Below are positions 12,141 through 24,139 of a stretch of 64,000 nt of DNA, piece after piece. Each line of letters opens with the position of its first letter. Positions within the stretch are counted from its first letter, which is position 1. The notes beneath the pieces were generated by a model, which did no database searches, was not told the DNA's origin, and worked only from the letters and a program-made list of their open reading frames with translations. This stretch comes from Flabesymbios commensalis. Lineage: Eukaryota > Annelida > Polychaeta > Terebellida > Flabelligeridae. The stretch covers positions 86,440,747 to 86,504,746 of the forward strand of contig OZ024903.1 in NCBI GenBank assembly GCA_964017125.1. The letters are read 5' to 3'. The position numbers and the translations under genes were made by a program.

Positions 12141-12544
12141 TGTATTATTATATTATAATTATGTGTGTTTTTCGATCACGATTATCAAGACACATTTAAG
12201 GTAATGCCCCACAAATATATCACTAATATATCACACAGTAATAGTATATATCACACAGCTCACACAGTTCGAAAGAGAACATACGCAAGTGTCTATTGTA
12301 GCAACAGTTGTTATCAGTTGTTTATATATAACCAGATAACCTGGCCACGCATCCACCTAAATTGTACTGAATAAGATCCATTACCTATCAAAACCGAGGT
12401 AATTAATAATTGAAAAAAATAACAGCATTTGAATACATTTTATGGTGTATCAGGAACACAATGGTATTTAGCATAGAAACATGAAATTGCATATTGCAGA
12501 CTACGCTGCCAGTCATACAGGCACTGCTATACATTCTGCGTCCT

Positions 12545-12680
12545 ATATCGCGCAGATGGGATGACGTCACATTCCCCCACTCTCATCTTCAGCCTAACGT
12601 AGCAGGCTTGTGCTGTCCTGCTAAACGTTTTCTAATCGGCTGGCGCAATATGTGTCAACATTTCATGGAGGATGAGGGAT
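12545..12680 (+). repeat. Dispersed repeat, copy B
   Basis: It matches 1440-1620 through GATGACGTCACATTCCCCCA, CTAAACGTTTTCT and ATGTGTCAACA. TGACGTCA is a perfect CRE palindrome in both copies. Confidence 0.5.
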
Positions 12681-12689
12681 GGGTGTAGG

Positions 12690-14460
12690 CAGACACCTGT
12701 GTGGCCAGTTGTCGGCAGTTTCTAACACACCTGCTATCTGTGTCTGTTGTGGACAACCTACACAGTGCTCTGTTTAATTGTAGACATTCGACCCCTGAAA
12801 ATGCCCGCCTTTTAAAGTAATGGTCAATGTCTTTAATTACTACATAAAACCGCTCACTACAACTCAATTTGGTGTAATTGTTCAAAAGAAAATAAAGTTT
12901 AAATAACAAAAAAAATGAATAAAAAAGCAACTGTATTATTTTAAAATCTTTATTCCCATCAAAAGTTTTGAAAGTTAAAAGAGCTAAAAATTTAAAATGA
13001 TACATTTCAAGCAGACACTTATGGTATATAAACATGATAAAGCAGTAGCTGCAATTAAATTAAAATTAAATTAAGCTTATGTATGTTGTATATTGAGTGT
13101 ATTTTATATTATAAATGGAATTGCAGTAATGGTTTAATGATTTAACAATCGTAATAAAACAGACGAAGACGCTCTACAAACAAGGGAAATATAATTGGTC
13201 TTCCTTGCTACAAGTGACAGTATTTTATTTGCATGTATTTCCTGGATCCTAAAGTTTTGTTGATAATGATAGAGGTAAAATAAACATAGACATAGTGATA
13301 ACCAAATATTGATTGTTTGAAATTATTTAAATTTATTTCTTAATGATTTAATTACAAAGTACAGTTATATTTTAAAGTTATTATAAGTATGTCTTTTTTG
13401 TATAAGTGTATATAATACTAGTGTTGTATTTAAATTTAAACAGTATATTTGTGGGCGTGGGGAATTTTCCTTCTTGAAATACATATTACTATAATTATAT
13501 AAACACCCGTTATATACATTGTGAAATGAATCCCGTTTAATTAGCATGAATGTTATCTCTCAGTATAAAACTCGTCTGTGTATAATTATTTAGGCAATTT
13601 ATAAGTGTCAAATTCACAATAGCCGCGGCAAATCAATTACATGTACACTGTAGTTTTTATGAAATGTATGTTTTACTATTAATCACCTATATTTAAATGT
13701 TTAATAAATCTATTAAAACTATTTTCAAGTAATGGAATATGATATTTACGACGTAATCTAAGTGAGTGCACACAAATATATATATATGTGTGTTTTCCAA
13801 TATGTTTTGTTGCGTGTATTTCTGGAAAATAAAAATAAGTTACTTCACAACTACAATGCTCGAATTCATAAGCAGGATTTTTTTCAATTTATCCCACTCA
13901 TGTGATATGTTAATAATAATATTACTAATACAAATTGTAAATACGCTGAGACTTCATAGCCAAATGAGAAAAATTAGATATTTTCAATAAGGTTTGACCA
14001 GCAGGTGTCTTTTTTTCTTTTTTTTTCAGAAATTGTTTTTTTCAACATGCGTCTAGTCCGTCTTTGTTTATATTTAATACCGTAGTAAATGTATATTTTT
14101 AGCATCAAATTGTTTTATTGATTTATTTCGTCACTAAAGTATGCAAAATGAAAGAATAGAATCGAAAAGACATGTTCAATAATGCGTTTTATAAAAGAAA
14201 TATTTTTGAATATATAGAACCGACTAGAGTGATAATTTTATCCAAGTGAGAAATGACCCAGATACATCTTTAAAAAAATAGTATAATATTACTCTAAAAA
14301 ATACATTGTTTCGAGTAGTAGTATATGTTTTATAACAGAATGCTTAAGACCATCCGTGACAAAGAGCTACAGCAAAGTTATATTATTTTGTTACTCTTTT
14401 ATCTCCATAGATATATGACCTGATGGATAGAAGGAACTAAATTAACCAATATTTAATTTA
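12690..14460. other. AT-rich intergenic stretch
   Basis: Very AT-rich with many short A and T runs. No coding, repeat or RNA feature could be supported. Confidence 0.4.
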
Positions 14461-14461
14461 A

Positions 14462-14690
14462 GTGGCCCAACATTGTGATGAAGTGAGAACGACGTTAAAA
14501 TTACATTTTAGCGAATATTTTATACAAAAATTGGGTAGGTGTACTAAAATGTCAAACTCTCAGCCTGTCCCCATTTCTGGCATAGTCATCAACCAGATTA
14601 TGTATCTAGAGACACCTATGAACAATTCTAGACAAGTGGACAAATGTTGTACCGCCGGTTTAGGCAAGTCCTTAAATATGACTCTTTTTA
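14462..14690 (+). repeat. Dispersed repeat, plus copy
   Basis: Same family as 5265-5505, opposite orientation, with roughly three quarters identity by eye. It lies about 0.5 kb downstream of the NLR pseudogene's last exon. Confidence 0.6.
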
Positions 14691-15188
14691 TGTGTCTGCT
14701 GCTGTAGGCCTATACTATAGTCAATACATGTAGCTATGAAAGATAAAAAACCGTCAATTCTGTGAAACTCGATAGCTCGACCTCAAGTGTTTTCCCCAAG
14801 CTAGCTAATACAATGAAGTATGGGAGACGGGGTCTTATATAACATTATTTTCACCGAGTAGCCATTCAAATGTGTTTCCAACGACGACACTGCGTTTTTC
14901 AAAATAAAAAAAAGATGTTTCATTTTACTAATTTCACTCATTTTTACTACTTCAAAAACGTTTGATATTCGCTAAAAAACAAAAAGAGATCAAGTATACA
15001 CATATCAAGAGAATGGTTCGCCATGTCTTTGTAGTGATCATTTGGGAGAACAATTATCCCTTCAAGGAGAACATTTTCATCGATTTTCACAAACTCAACA
15101 GTATACAAGAAACCAGAAGTCGTCTAGACAACCAAGGGCTGTTTTTATTCCCTCAGTTTTTAGTATAGTCAAGGGTATACATTTCATC

Positions 15189-15194
15189 TTTATT
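15189..15194 (-). promoter_or_regulatory. Candidate poly(A) signal of the NLR paralogue
   Basis: AATAAA on the minus strand, 28 bases past the stop codon of the last exon. The position suits cleavage shortly after, but an AT-rich region gives such hexamers by chance. Confidence 0.4.
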
Positions 15195-15222
15195 CCAAGA
15201 TAATAATTATGTCTTATAATTT

Positions 15223-15456
15223 TCAACAGCTTTGTGTAATTTCCAAACCTTTGGAGTACGTAATCACGGCGCCAGGGAATATAGTTGACAGTTTCTGATG
15301 AGTTAATACTTCGCTCACATATTGTGGTTTAGTACTCTGATTTTCAGGAGCCTTATGAACAATTCCTCGTCTTCCCCATTCCTTAGCATGAACTTTTCTG
15401 ACTCCAATCCATTTAATGTGACTCAGAAAATCAATACCCAGAAAACCATCAAATAT
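15223..15456 (-). pseudogene. C-terminal exon of the NLR paralogue
   Basis: This exon has 77 codons plus TGA, with acceptor TTATTTCAG|ATATTT in phase 0. It is homologous to 42443-42661 (GFLGIDFL, KWIGV, KEWGR, ENQST, QYV, LSTIFPGA). It carries five extra codons at the end (EITQSC region). It supports the reality of this exon in the intact gene, because an intergenic reading would not keep frame and splice acceptor in both copies. Confidence 0.7.
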
Positions 15457-16579
15457 CTGAAATAAAACATTGCCATATTAATGTGTTTATAATTGTGTTT
15501 CAAAAAACTATTTTTCAGGCATTGTTAACGATGTTCAGTTTCACATACTATCGAAACAAATATATATTGTCACTAGAAAATTTAAACCCAACTAATTGCT
15601 ATCATTGAAAATTGCATATTTGACTGGATATGGCTTTAAATTCAGACACAGACGCCATATTCAATTTGTTATACACATGACCAACATCGTGAAAGAAAAA
15701 TAAATAAATTACACATATAGATGACTGTAGTTTATTCTGTAGGCCTAATATTCAAATAGTCCGTGTAATGGCATATGGCCTATGCGCTACTAGATCTATG
15801 ATAATATAAGAACATATAGGCCTAATCAATATGCATAATCAAAATATAGATTTGCATATAAATCAATATTTTGTAATCTGCAATATTCTGTTAGAATAAA
15901 CTGGATTAAAATCTATAGTTTCAGCTTGAGTGATCATCACCTGGCCGAAACAGTGACGAAACAGTGTAATGGTAAATATAGGTTATGGCGGCCAACAAGT
16001 TAGAGTCTACGATGATATGTACATGATTGATCTACCATATTCTTGCTAATAATTCACGAACGAATCTATCTAAGGTAGCGGTGCGGAAACCTTCCGTTCC
16101 GTCGCTTGTAATTCTGCTTCTAATCTTGATATCGGGACCTCATTGATATAACCTGTGATATCAATATCAGTAAAACCGATATGATGAGCACACTGCAAAG
16201 CTGTATCTCAATACAAGACTTGAGGCGAAGTTAACCTTGAGCCTGTTGAGACATCCAAGTATTTTACACAAGAACGACACTTTACAAAAGCAAAAGAAAA
16301 TTCTACATCACGTTAAATCAGTGGAAAAATATATGCAGTGTTACCATAAATCGTCACAGTTTTAAAGCCTTAGACCACTGTAGGTTCTGTTTATGTTTAC
16401 AGCTTAGCTGTATTGCTATACCCAAACGGCTCTTCTCTGTAGGCCGCGTGGTGCTTTCCGTGTTGGTGCACAGTGGACTACTCCTTTAAACATTTATACA
16501 TGTATAAGCAACGATTGTTATTACATACATATCCCACACTAGAAAGCTGCCCACAACATTCAAACATGTTTTTCCTTAC

Positions 16580-17916
16580 CACACTATCGACACTCTTCAC
16601 TTGTTTTCGCTTATGATGAGGTTTTAAATCCATGAATATTTCTCCTGAGATGTTGTACAGACGGCGTAGATGCAGCAAACGAACCGTTTTCAATGAGCAC
16701 AGTAGGTCTATAAATCCACTCAGGGGTATAACTAACCGTTTAATATACAACGAATCTACTGATGCTTTGACAGAGATAATATCTTCTTTCCTATTAGCGC
16801 TGATATGCAGCAGATCACATTTAACTATAGACACGTTCCTCAATGTTTCTTGTGATGATACACGTGACAAAAATGATCCTAGTAGTCTTGCACTAATTTT
16901 CAAATCTGACAATAGCACATGTTGTAGCTTTTTTTCAAGATGATGACCCTGAAAAGCATACATAAATATAAATTATTTAGCTGGCCTGAATACAGATATT
17001 TGGTACATGGTATGTATTTGGTACATATGTAAACTTACAACAGTTCCACAGATATAAACATTAGGCTATGCTATGACACTAGTAAATATTTTAATCACTC
17101 ACCATGTTTTTTATGTCCTGCCTATTTATGGTGTACTCTGTGCCATAACCTTTAAGACCTCTTAACATAAAAGTTGTAATGTCAGTAAAATGACTAAGTA
17201 GCCATAAGAGTGTTTCCGATGACATATTTTCTCCTAGTATTGACACATATTCTGCAGAAATAAAATGTGCTGGGGATATGTCCGTTAATGAATAGTCCAC
17301 ACCTTTCTGTGGGATGTTTAAATCTGTAGCTCGTAGACATACTTTCTTCAGACAAGTTGTGGGACAAATTAGTCTTAAGAATTCAATTATCCAATCACTC
17401 GGAAATTGATTGTGTAAGTATATTTCCTCGACCGAGAGATTGCGAATAACAGCTCCCTGAAAATATTATTCAATATTCATTGTAACGATTGAACAAGAAA
17501 GTGACCCTGTTTAAAAAAAAAACAATAAAAAAAAATTAATGTACATGTATGCATACTTTTTAGAAAGTACATCAATAGCGGGAGGACGACAGAGGAACGC
17601 AAAAAAGACTTACCAGCTTAGAAAGATTTGCCAGACTGTTTGCTGTACTAACTAAGTGTAGATTTTTCACTTTCATTGACATAAGCAACGTACACAGACA
17701 GTCCACAGAGCCGGTCACAACTAGCTTCAATGTGTTGATTGCTATTTTTCTAGCAGGTATTCCTGGTCCAGAATCGTTGTAACATACCAAACCTAGGTTC
17801 AGCTGCTTGTAACCATCCTCTGGTTCCAATAACGTTATCAGGGCTATTAATTCTGATGTGGTGCACTCCATATTCGAGACATTTAACACTCTGGCGGCTG
17901 GGTTCACTCTAGAATC
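16580..17916 (-). pseudogene. LRR-like exons of the NLR paralogue
   Basis: Exons 17614-17916, 17103-17456 and 16580-16948 are open and flanked by good splice sites (CTG|GTAAGT, ATG|GTGAGT, GTG|GTAAGG). They share motifs with the intact gene, for example TTSELIALI, EPEDGY, NVSIVKCDLL and DLLCSLKTVRLLHLRR. The last exon has exactly the same length in both genes (369 nt). With these exons open, the lesions I see are confined to the NACHT exon. Confidence 0.72.
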
Positions 17917-18290
17917 CTACACCGAAACAAATACGTGTTACATGTTTATAGCATAATAAACTATATTGGCTGGATACCAGAAAATAATGTGTAAAAATAG
18001 GCAACACAATAGTTAAGCATCCTGTCCAATCATCAGATTATATATAATATGCTGTGAGACCCGCTAACTTTTAGTGCATGACATGCAATATAGTGTGTCA
18101 AAATGGATAGCTGTTTACCTAATGATCTTATTGTAAACATATGTAACATGTGCAGAATGGTTGCCGAAACAGTGTCTTTCACATAAATAACATCCAAAAC
18201 TACACGTTAAAATACTGTATAATCCGTAATACTGGCATATGCCCTCAAAATGTTATGTTGGTAGAATGAAGGGGGGGGGGGGGGTCTTAC

Positions 18291-20271
18291 TTTTTTCCAT
18301 GCTTCAGCTGTATACAGCAGAGGACCCAGTGTACAGTGACTTATCGTTAGTTCCTTCGCGCCAACAATATGCAGCAAAGGTAAGCATCCCACCGTCATCA
18401 CCTCTGACATCTGCTCCTTCTCATTGGCATGGACAATACCCTGACTGCCTTCTATCTCAATGTCATGTGGCAATCTTCGCTTCAAGAGAGAAAGTGCATT
18501 ATGTGGCCCTAGTTCACTAAAGAAATACTGGTACGCTGATGAAGATGCAAAGCTATTTCTTATAGGAGAGATGTGTGGAACGAGGGTTTCCGCCGCCATT
18601 ATACTCTTAATGATTTTTTGTCGTATCCCTTTGTTTTTGCAGGCTTCAATTATTTGAGATTCGCGATGGAAGGAATAGTGGAATATCGCTGAGACAATAT
18701 CACCATCTTCGGTGTATTTTACATATTGACCTTCAGATTGAAAGATTGGATGACACATGGTTTTCTTGGATATTATGTCTGCAATGCTATCATTTACGCT
18801 AATTGCGAAAATAACTATTTGAAAATGAACGATGTTTTGCAGTCGCCATTTGGGCAACACAATCTGTTCTTTTATTTCTGTCAACGCTTTTGTTTCTGCA
18901 TTATTAAATCGCTCGGCTAAATGCATTCCAGCGCAGTATTCCTGTATGAGCAAATGTGCACATTGTGCTGTTATCATACCCTCGTCACTTATAGAAACAT
19001 CTAGAAAACCAATCTTCTGGAGAACTTTATAATCGTTAAGACCGTACTGAATAAGTGTGTCATGTTGAAAAATAAACTTGTTGAGAACGAAGCATTCAAA
19101 ACACATTTCGTGTATTTTGGCCAGGACTAGTTTGATTTCAGTTGGTATTTTATCATCTAATGTTGATGTGTAGAGGGGTAAATCACTCGAATCCAATTTC
19201 TCTACATATAAAGAAATGAACAGGCCTAGAACTTGCCCCAGGATATCAGTTACATTTTTCATTAATTTCGATATCTTCTAATCTAAATTGAGAATTTTGG
19301 CTGCCCATCTGCCATAGGAAACAAGCGAAACTAAGAAGTAGAGGTATTTTGAGCAGTTCTTGTGGAAGCATAGACCTAATTTTCCACTGCATTGCTTCTT
19401 TTGTGTATTTTGTATCTTGACTAGCCTGATGAATCTCATATATATATCTATCAATAGATTGATCAGACATACCACGCAACGAGATAGACACAAACTCCGA
19501 CATCAACTTAGACAATGCATCTTCAAATTGTGATCGAGATGTTACAATCACAATGGCTGCCACTTTTCCACTGATCACATCATTGATAACTGTTCGCTTC
19601 TGATTCCTCTCTGGAATCTCATCATATCCATCAAATATAAACAACACTTTCCGGGAGTTGAACTTCAGCATGCGCCTCAGTTGACCTTCTGAAGATGGTG
19701 GAAAGAGGTTGTACTCATTAGAGTTACAGAAGAGATATTCAATCGGTACGGAGTGATTGTTAACAAGGCGTAGGGGCAGAAGAAGTACCAAGTTAAACTT
19801 GTTCTGTAGTGTGTTTGAATCGGTCCATAACCTGACAAGATGAGAAGATAAATACGAATTCCCCAGTCCAGCTGGTGCTATTACTAAAATCTTATTGCCC
19901 GGCTTCATCGCCAACATTATATCATCAATACTATCAATCTTAGCCAAGCCAGATGCTGGTGTTTGTTTATTCACTGACATGTTGAAGTCATCTATCGTTT
20001 TATTAGATTCATATTTATCATGCTTTATCTCATTAGCTGCATTATTGATATCATGATCGATACAGTTAGCTCCTTCAACACTTTGATTCATATCTGCAGT
20101 CGTATCGACATTTTCGTGTTTAACATTACTAGACTCTTTCCCTTGCTTTGATTGAGCCTTACTATCCTTAGCAGTGAACTCTGGGTGTAGATAGACTTCT
20201 GGACAACATTCTGTGCAGTGGGGAACATATCTTTGGTAACATATGCTCATACTTTCTGATCAATTCACCAA
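18291..20271 (-). pseudogene. NACHT exon of the NLR paralogue
   Basis: The acceptor GTGTGTAG|TTGGTG mirrors the intact gene, and the donor is TGGAAAAAA|GTAAGA. The first codons (VGELIRKYEHMLPKICS) match the intact copy. The frame then moves because the interval between the conserved HRM and CPEVYLH codings is about 14 nt short. The ATPase core runs from about 19,960 to 19,400 with ILVIAPAGLGNS and KVLFIFDGYDEIPE. A second shift lies between the codings for LWQMG and DILGQVLGLF. Sequence 3' of that (18,290-19,262) is a long open stretch closely matching the helical region of the intact gene. No GT-AG intron could explain either shift. Confidence 0.78.
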
Positions 20272-20279
20272 CTACACAC

Positions 20280-20725
20280 AAATAACAACTAAATTTACAT
20301 AGCATTTAAATGTGTTTTTGACTAGGACATTAAAAATTAAATTGAGCCAAACAATTTCCGTCTTTAACATGTTTAATTATATACCAGTTGTGATAGACAG
20401 GCAGAAACACAAACAAGGGTGCTGTGTTATCTAGCCGGGTCAATCATATTTCTTTCGTTTGAAGATCTGTTGGAAAGTCCACCTTAAAATGATTTGTATC
20501 ATCATAGACAGATCATCATTCAAAGATCGTTACGATTAGCTCAAACTTAGTTTGCATTATTATTCGGTGAAACACATTTGATCAATTCGCTAAATGTTCA
20601 TGATTTATATATTTTTTTCAATTCTATGCAAGTATTTAGCTTTTTGAAAATTGTGTTTTTTCAAGAACCATGGGCGATAATGGAAGATCCTATCTTAAGC
20701 TAGTTAAACCTACACTTATACCAAT
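20280..20725. other. Region upstream of the NLR pseudogene, no TIR exon seen
   Basis: I searched by eye on the minus strand for counterparts of the TIR exons (RDxxPG, FIFILVD) and found none here or up to 22,000. Confidence 0.45.
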
Positions 20726-20732
20726 CGTCATG

Positions 20733-21224
20733 CTGGGGCACCATGGACGGGGTACAATGGACATGTTTTAGGGCACCATGGACGTGTCCATGGTGCCCCA
20801 TTATTGGCATTAATGTCCATGGTGCCCCGTCTTCAGAGAAAGTATATATTTGTTAATCTCGCTACCCCCAAAATGAAGAATTCTGCATTTAAATATTACT
20901 TTTTTATTTTTCATTTCACTATTAAAAATGGGTTGATATACACAGGAAGTCCCTACAACATGCCTGTACACATGTCCATTGTACCCCACCCCCATGTCCA
21001 TGGTGCCCCGAGCTCGAGGCACCATGGACATTTGCTCGATTTTTTAAAAATTGATTTTTAAGTAACATCCAACATGAATGCATGTATTATATTCCAGTCA
21101 GACATTAGTTTAGTCCAGTGTTAGCTATTGGTCGATAATACGTTAATATGCTACAAAAATATTTGAAGCAAATCCAAAATGAAAAAATAGGTGTCCATGG
21201 TGCCCCGGTCTCCCCTATCTGAAA
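20733..21224. mobile_element. Element with repeated GGGGCACCATGGACA words, right end GGTCTCCCCTA
   Basis: GGGGCACCATGG or its complement occurs about seven times (near 20,734, 20,772, 20,790, 20,817, 20,998, 21,020 and 21,195). The right end GCCCCGGTCTCCCCTA has the same core as the elements ending at 22,965 and 54,383. The left end is missing or degenerate. No gene is inside. Confidence 0.55.
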
Positions 21225-21920
21225 CGTAAGATACTCACATCATCACAAATGGTTAAATATTTTTCGGGAGGTGTTGTAAAACTGCTCTCACATGACGAAC
21301 AACTCATTGAATGTTCAAAATCAACGGGGTGAAAGCATAAATGGTCACTAAGTTAGGTAAACCCAATTAAAATGTATTTCGAGGGCGTTAATAGGGGTTA
21401 AATCGATCGCGTGCCGCCGGCGGAACGCCATCTGATGCTTCAGATATGGAATGCTTGCTAACCCGTAACACGTTGTGGAGGGTGGCGTTTGCTAACTACT
21501 GCCTCAGGGCAGCATAATATGCCTACGGAGCCTACAAATATAAACAGATGCTGCTACCTATACTTGGGCGGTGGGTCGGCGGTGTAAACAGACAAATATG
21601 TTAAATAATAGAATTTTCACTGTCGGTGAAACTCCATTTAGGCCTATATATTGACAATAACTGTAATTCTTCAGATTTGTTGGCAAATCCACCCCAGCCC
21701 TCATTGATTATGCTGGCTATAGCCTACTAATAATCTAATCACGATACAAATAAAAACATAATTTGTATAGTGCCATCGACCTATATATAATAATAATAAT
21801 AATACAATTATGGTATTTTCGGCTCTATTGTTGTACATACCAGACCAGTTCCGAGCAGGTGTGTAGGCCTATGTTTTTGTGAAGTGTTGACACACACAAC
21901 GTGTAGTTCAGAGTCCACCT
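21225..21920. other. Intergenic between two elements
   Basis: Nothing recognised apart from short AAT repeats at about 21,789. Confidence 0.35.
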
Positions 21921-21924
21921 AGTA

Positions 21925-22965
21925 GAGGAGACCGGGGCTAACCGGGACACTTTTATCCTATATCGCCATGGAACAGACGATAATAAAGTTAGAGATTCAA
22001 AACAATTATTCAACATAGGTTTAATATTTGTTATTGTCACAAGGGCCTTTAATAAATGACAACTAAAACCTACACGGATTTGGAGAATTTTTAAGAAAAA
22101 GATAGTGTCTCAGTTTGCTCTGTATACGGGGCTAAGCCTAAGTAGGACAAGGCCAGGGGCTAGCTGGGACATTCCTAAAATTTCAGCAATTTCGGATCTA
22201 TAGAGATTAAACAAGGTATACTGTATCCTATGATGATTCCAAATAGTTTGAAGGGGGTGAGCTATAAATAAAATATATATATGCTTTTTAAACACGAAAG
22301 TTTAAACTGCAACAAAATAATGCAGAAAATAACAGCTGAACCCCGATTGACTATAGTCCTAATGTGTTGATACTGAGTAACAACAACACTGTGTCCATCT
22401 CCGATACATACAATCTAAAGTAGGCCTAACAAATGTTAATTGAGTTGGGCAAACATATATTATGGTCAATGTCAGTACCCACAGAGGTTAAGTGGGACAC
22501 AATGTTCTATTACAACTGGGGCTAACTGGGACACACAGGGGTTAACTGCATGGGACTGTCCCAGTTAGCCCCGCCAGAATTGTCCCAGTTAGCCCCGGGT
22601 TGACCTCCCACGCAAAATATGACCTGGCATGTGGCCATGATACAGCATCGAGCATCTAATAATTGTAAGTTAGGCAGTAAATATGAGTGCTTTCAGTGAT
22701 ATGTTTCAGTATAATACAACTATCTAGTAGTTTAAGTTTTATAAGATTCGTAATTGAGACGTGAAAAATAACTTGAGATACAGAAAAATACATTTAGTCT
22801 TACATGCTCACACAGATCTGCTAGTTCCACTGCGATTGTGGTTCAAGTGGAGGGGGGTATCCCTCCTTTTTTAAAAAACGAGGCCACTGATATTGTCATA
22901 TCATGGAATTCCCTGTTAGAGGCCTGTCCCAGTTAGCCACGTGTCCCAGTTAGCCCCGGTCTCCC
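21925..22965. mobile_element. 1.04 kb non-autonomous DNA element, GGGGAGACCGGGGC-type ends, TA flanks
   Basis: The left end TAGAGGAGACCGGGGC and right end GCCCCGGTCTCCCTA are inverted repeats extending through CTAACTGGGACA. TA borders both sides (21923-24, 22966-67), fitting a TA target duplication. The word GGGGCTAACTGGGACA recurs in both orientations about ten times, mostly near the ends and at 22,480-22,600. No open gene inside. Confidence 0.65.
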
Positions 22966-22968
22966 TAT

Positions 22969-23071
22969 CCCAGCTAACACGAGATGCTGACTCAATGTTG
23001 TTTTAATGTTGGTCCAGCGTCGGAGCCGGTGAGCCAATTTTAAAACAATATTGGGCAAACGTTTCGTGTTT
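22969..23071. mobile_element. CCCAG/CTGGG hairpin MITE copy
   Basis: CCCAGCTAACACGAG, then CTCAATGTTGTTTTAATGTT, then GTCGGAGCCGGTGAGCC, then ACAATATTGGGC..CGTGTTT. It abuts the preceding element almost directly. Confidence 0.65.
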
Positions 23072-23238
23072 ATCATTATTGACGTTCTACATTTTCATGA
23101 TTAACATATTATATGTAGGCCTAGGTAGGCATATACAGACCAAGGAAAATAGAATCTGATTCTATTTTCCTAGGAAAGACCAACTCTTGTTTACAGGAGT
23201 GAAAATCCATGGCTTATGAAACGGAATATGACATTCTT

Positions 23239-23324
23239 CCCACTGGGCACACGACGTTCTTGCGACGTTGGATCAACGTCAATGACGTTGATTCAACGTC
23301 GCAACAACGTCGTGTGCCCAGTGG
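23239..23324. mobile_element. Near-perfect hairpin MITE, CCCACTGGGC ends
   Basis: CCACTGGGCACACGACGTT and its exact complement AACGTCGTGTGCCCAGTGG bound 86 bp. The inner arms GACGTTGGATCAACGTC and GACGTTGATTCAACGTCGC also pair. Confidence 0.8.
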
Positions 23325-23435
23325 CTTAGGCCCTATGTCTGTCTGAATGCTACGTTAAAATAGCAGAACATGACATAATGATGACAGGATAATTGTTAGA
23401 AACTGTGATTAGTGCATTTTAAATGCAGTCCTATT

Positions 23436-23650
23436 AGTCGAGACTCCATTTCTGAAACGAAGCCTAGAAAAAGGTCCATGCGGACATCATTAGTAGAATA
23501 TGGAGACATCCTCATTCTTATAGGAAATTTCCCGTAGAATGCGAAAATCACTGTCTCCAAGCTGAAATATAGTCCGATCACTGTGAAATTAGCCATTTTC
23601 AAAAAAGCCGCCAAAAAGTTGCTGTAAAAAAATAATTTCATAATAGCCGG
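23436..23650 (-). repeat. Left arm of a long inverted repeat pair
   Basis: Reverse complement of 26468-26673: GTCGAGACTCCATT, GTCCATGCGGACATCA, TTCTTATAGGAAATTT, ATCACTGTCT, AAGCTGAAATAT, CCATTTTCAAAA and GCCGCCAA occur in both. The arms probably bound a 3.2 kb non-autonomous or decayed element. Confidence 0.65.
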
Positions 23651-24139
23651 CCTAAAAATACATTCAAACGCTATATTATTATTAATCTATTAGTGCCGAA
23701 TGTATTGCCGGCACAATTTTTACTTTTTTTGCTCATATAAATTGTCCAAATTCAAGATGGCCGCCAAAATTGCTGACAAATCGTGTTTTTGATCATAACT
23801 TTCAAATCACGCAAACAAGCAAAGGTGATTTTACTAAACCAGTTGAGCATATGTGTGTTTAGTAAGGTTATCTACCCGAGAGTATGGCAAATGTGGTGGA
23901 AAAGGTCACCAGAGGTCTTTCAAAGTCATCATTCAAGGTCATTTCAAAATAAAAGGGTGATTTAACTAAAAACTTTGATCAAGTTTATGTCTGATATCAT
24001 TGGAAAGGTTATCTATCTGGCCCGTGGGAGTCTGATAATGGACATTGAGATGCCGGCAGTGGTTATTGAAGGTCACTAACCAAAGTCATTTGAAGAGATA
24101 CATTGATTTAACTGTGAAGTGTGATCATGTCTGTGTTTA

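Larger units (their letters stand above)
15223..20271 (-). pseudogene. NLR paralogue (NACHT-LRR), degenerate, no TIR found
   Basis: This is a tandem paralogue of the gene at 42.4-49.8 kb, in the same orientation. Exons are 20271-18291, 17916-17614, 17456-17103, 16948-16580 and 15456-15223. Donors and acceptors are all GT-AG, phases are 0 and the exon order matches. Three faults are visible against the intact copy. Walker A reads GLGNS, so the phosphate-binding Lys is Asn. A 14-nt shortening near 20,190 changes frame soon after the exon start. A 4-nt excess near 19,250 changes it again. No TIR exons were recognised between 20,272 and 22,000. Walker B (LFIFDGYDE) and the LRR and C-terminal exons are otherwise open, suggesting recent decay. 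An internal start at 20,250 would avoid the first frame change but not the second. A candidate poly(A) signal (AATAAA, minus) lies at 15189-15194, 28 bases past the stop. Confidence 0.8.

Noticed and set aside
15223-15456. Retropepsin-like reading of GFLGIDFL in the last NLR exon
   Set aside because: Only a short LLGxDFL-like word is shared; the catalytic DTG/DSG motif is absent and the exon is spliced in frame to LRR exons.
19240-19270. Tiny intron as explanation of the frame change in the NLR pseudogene
   Set aside because: The excess is about 4 nt and no GT-AG pair fits; it is an indel.
23396-23641. Open frame resembling that at 26,504-26,698
   Set aside because: The resemblance comes from the inverted repeat arms; coding is not supported.
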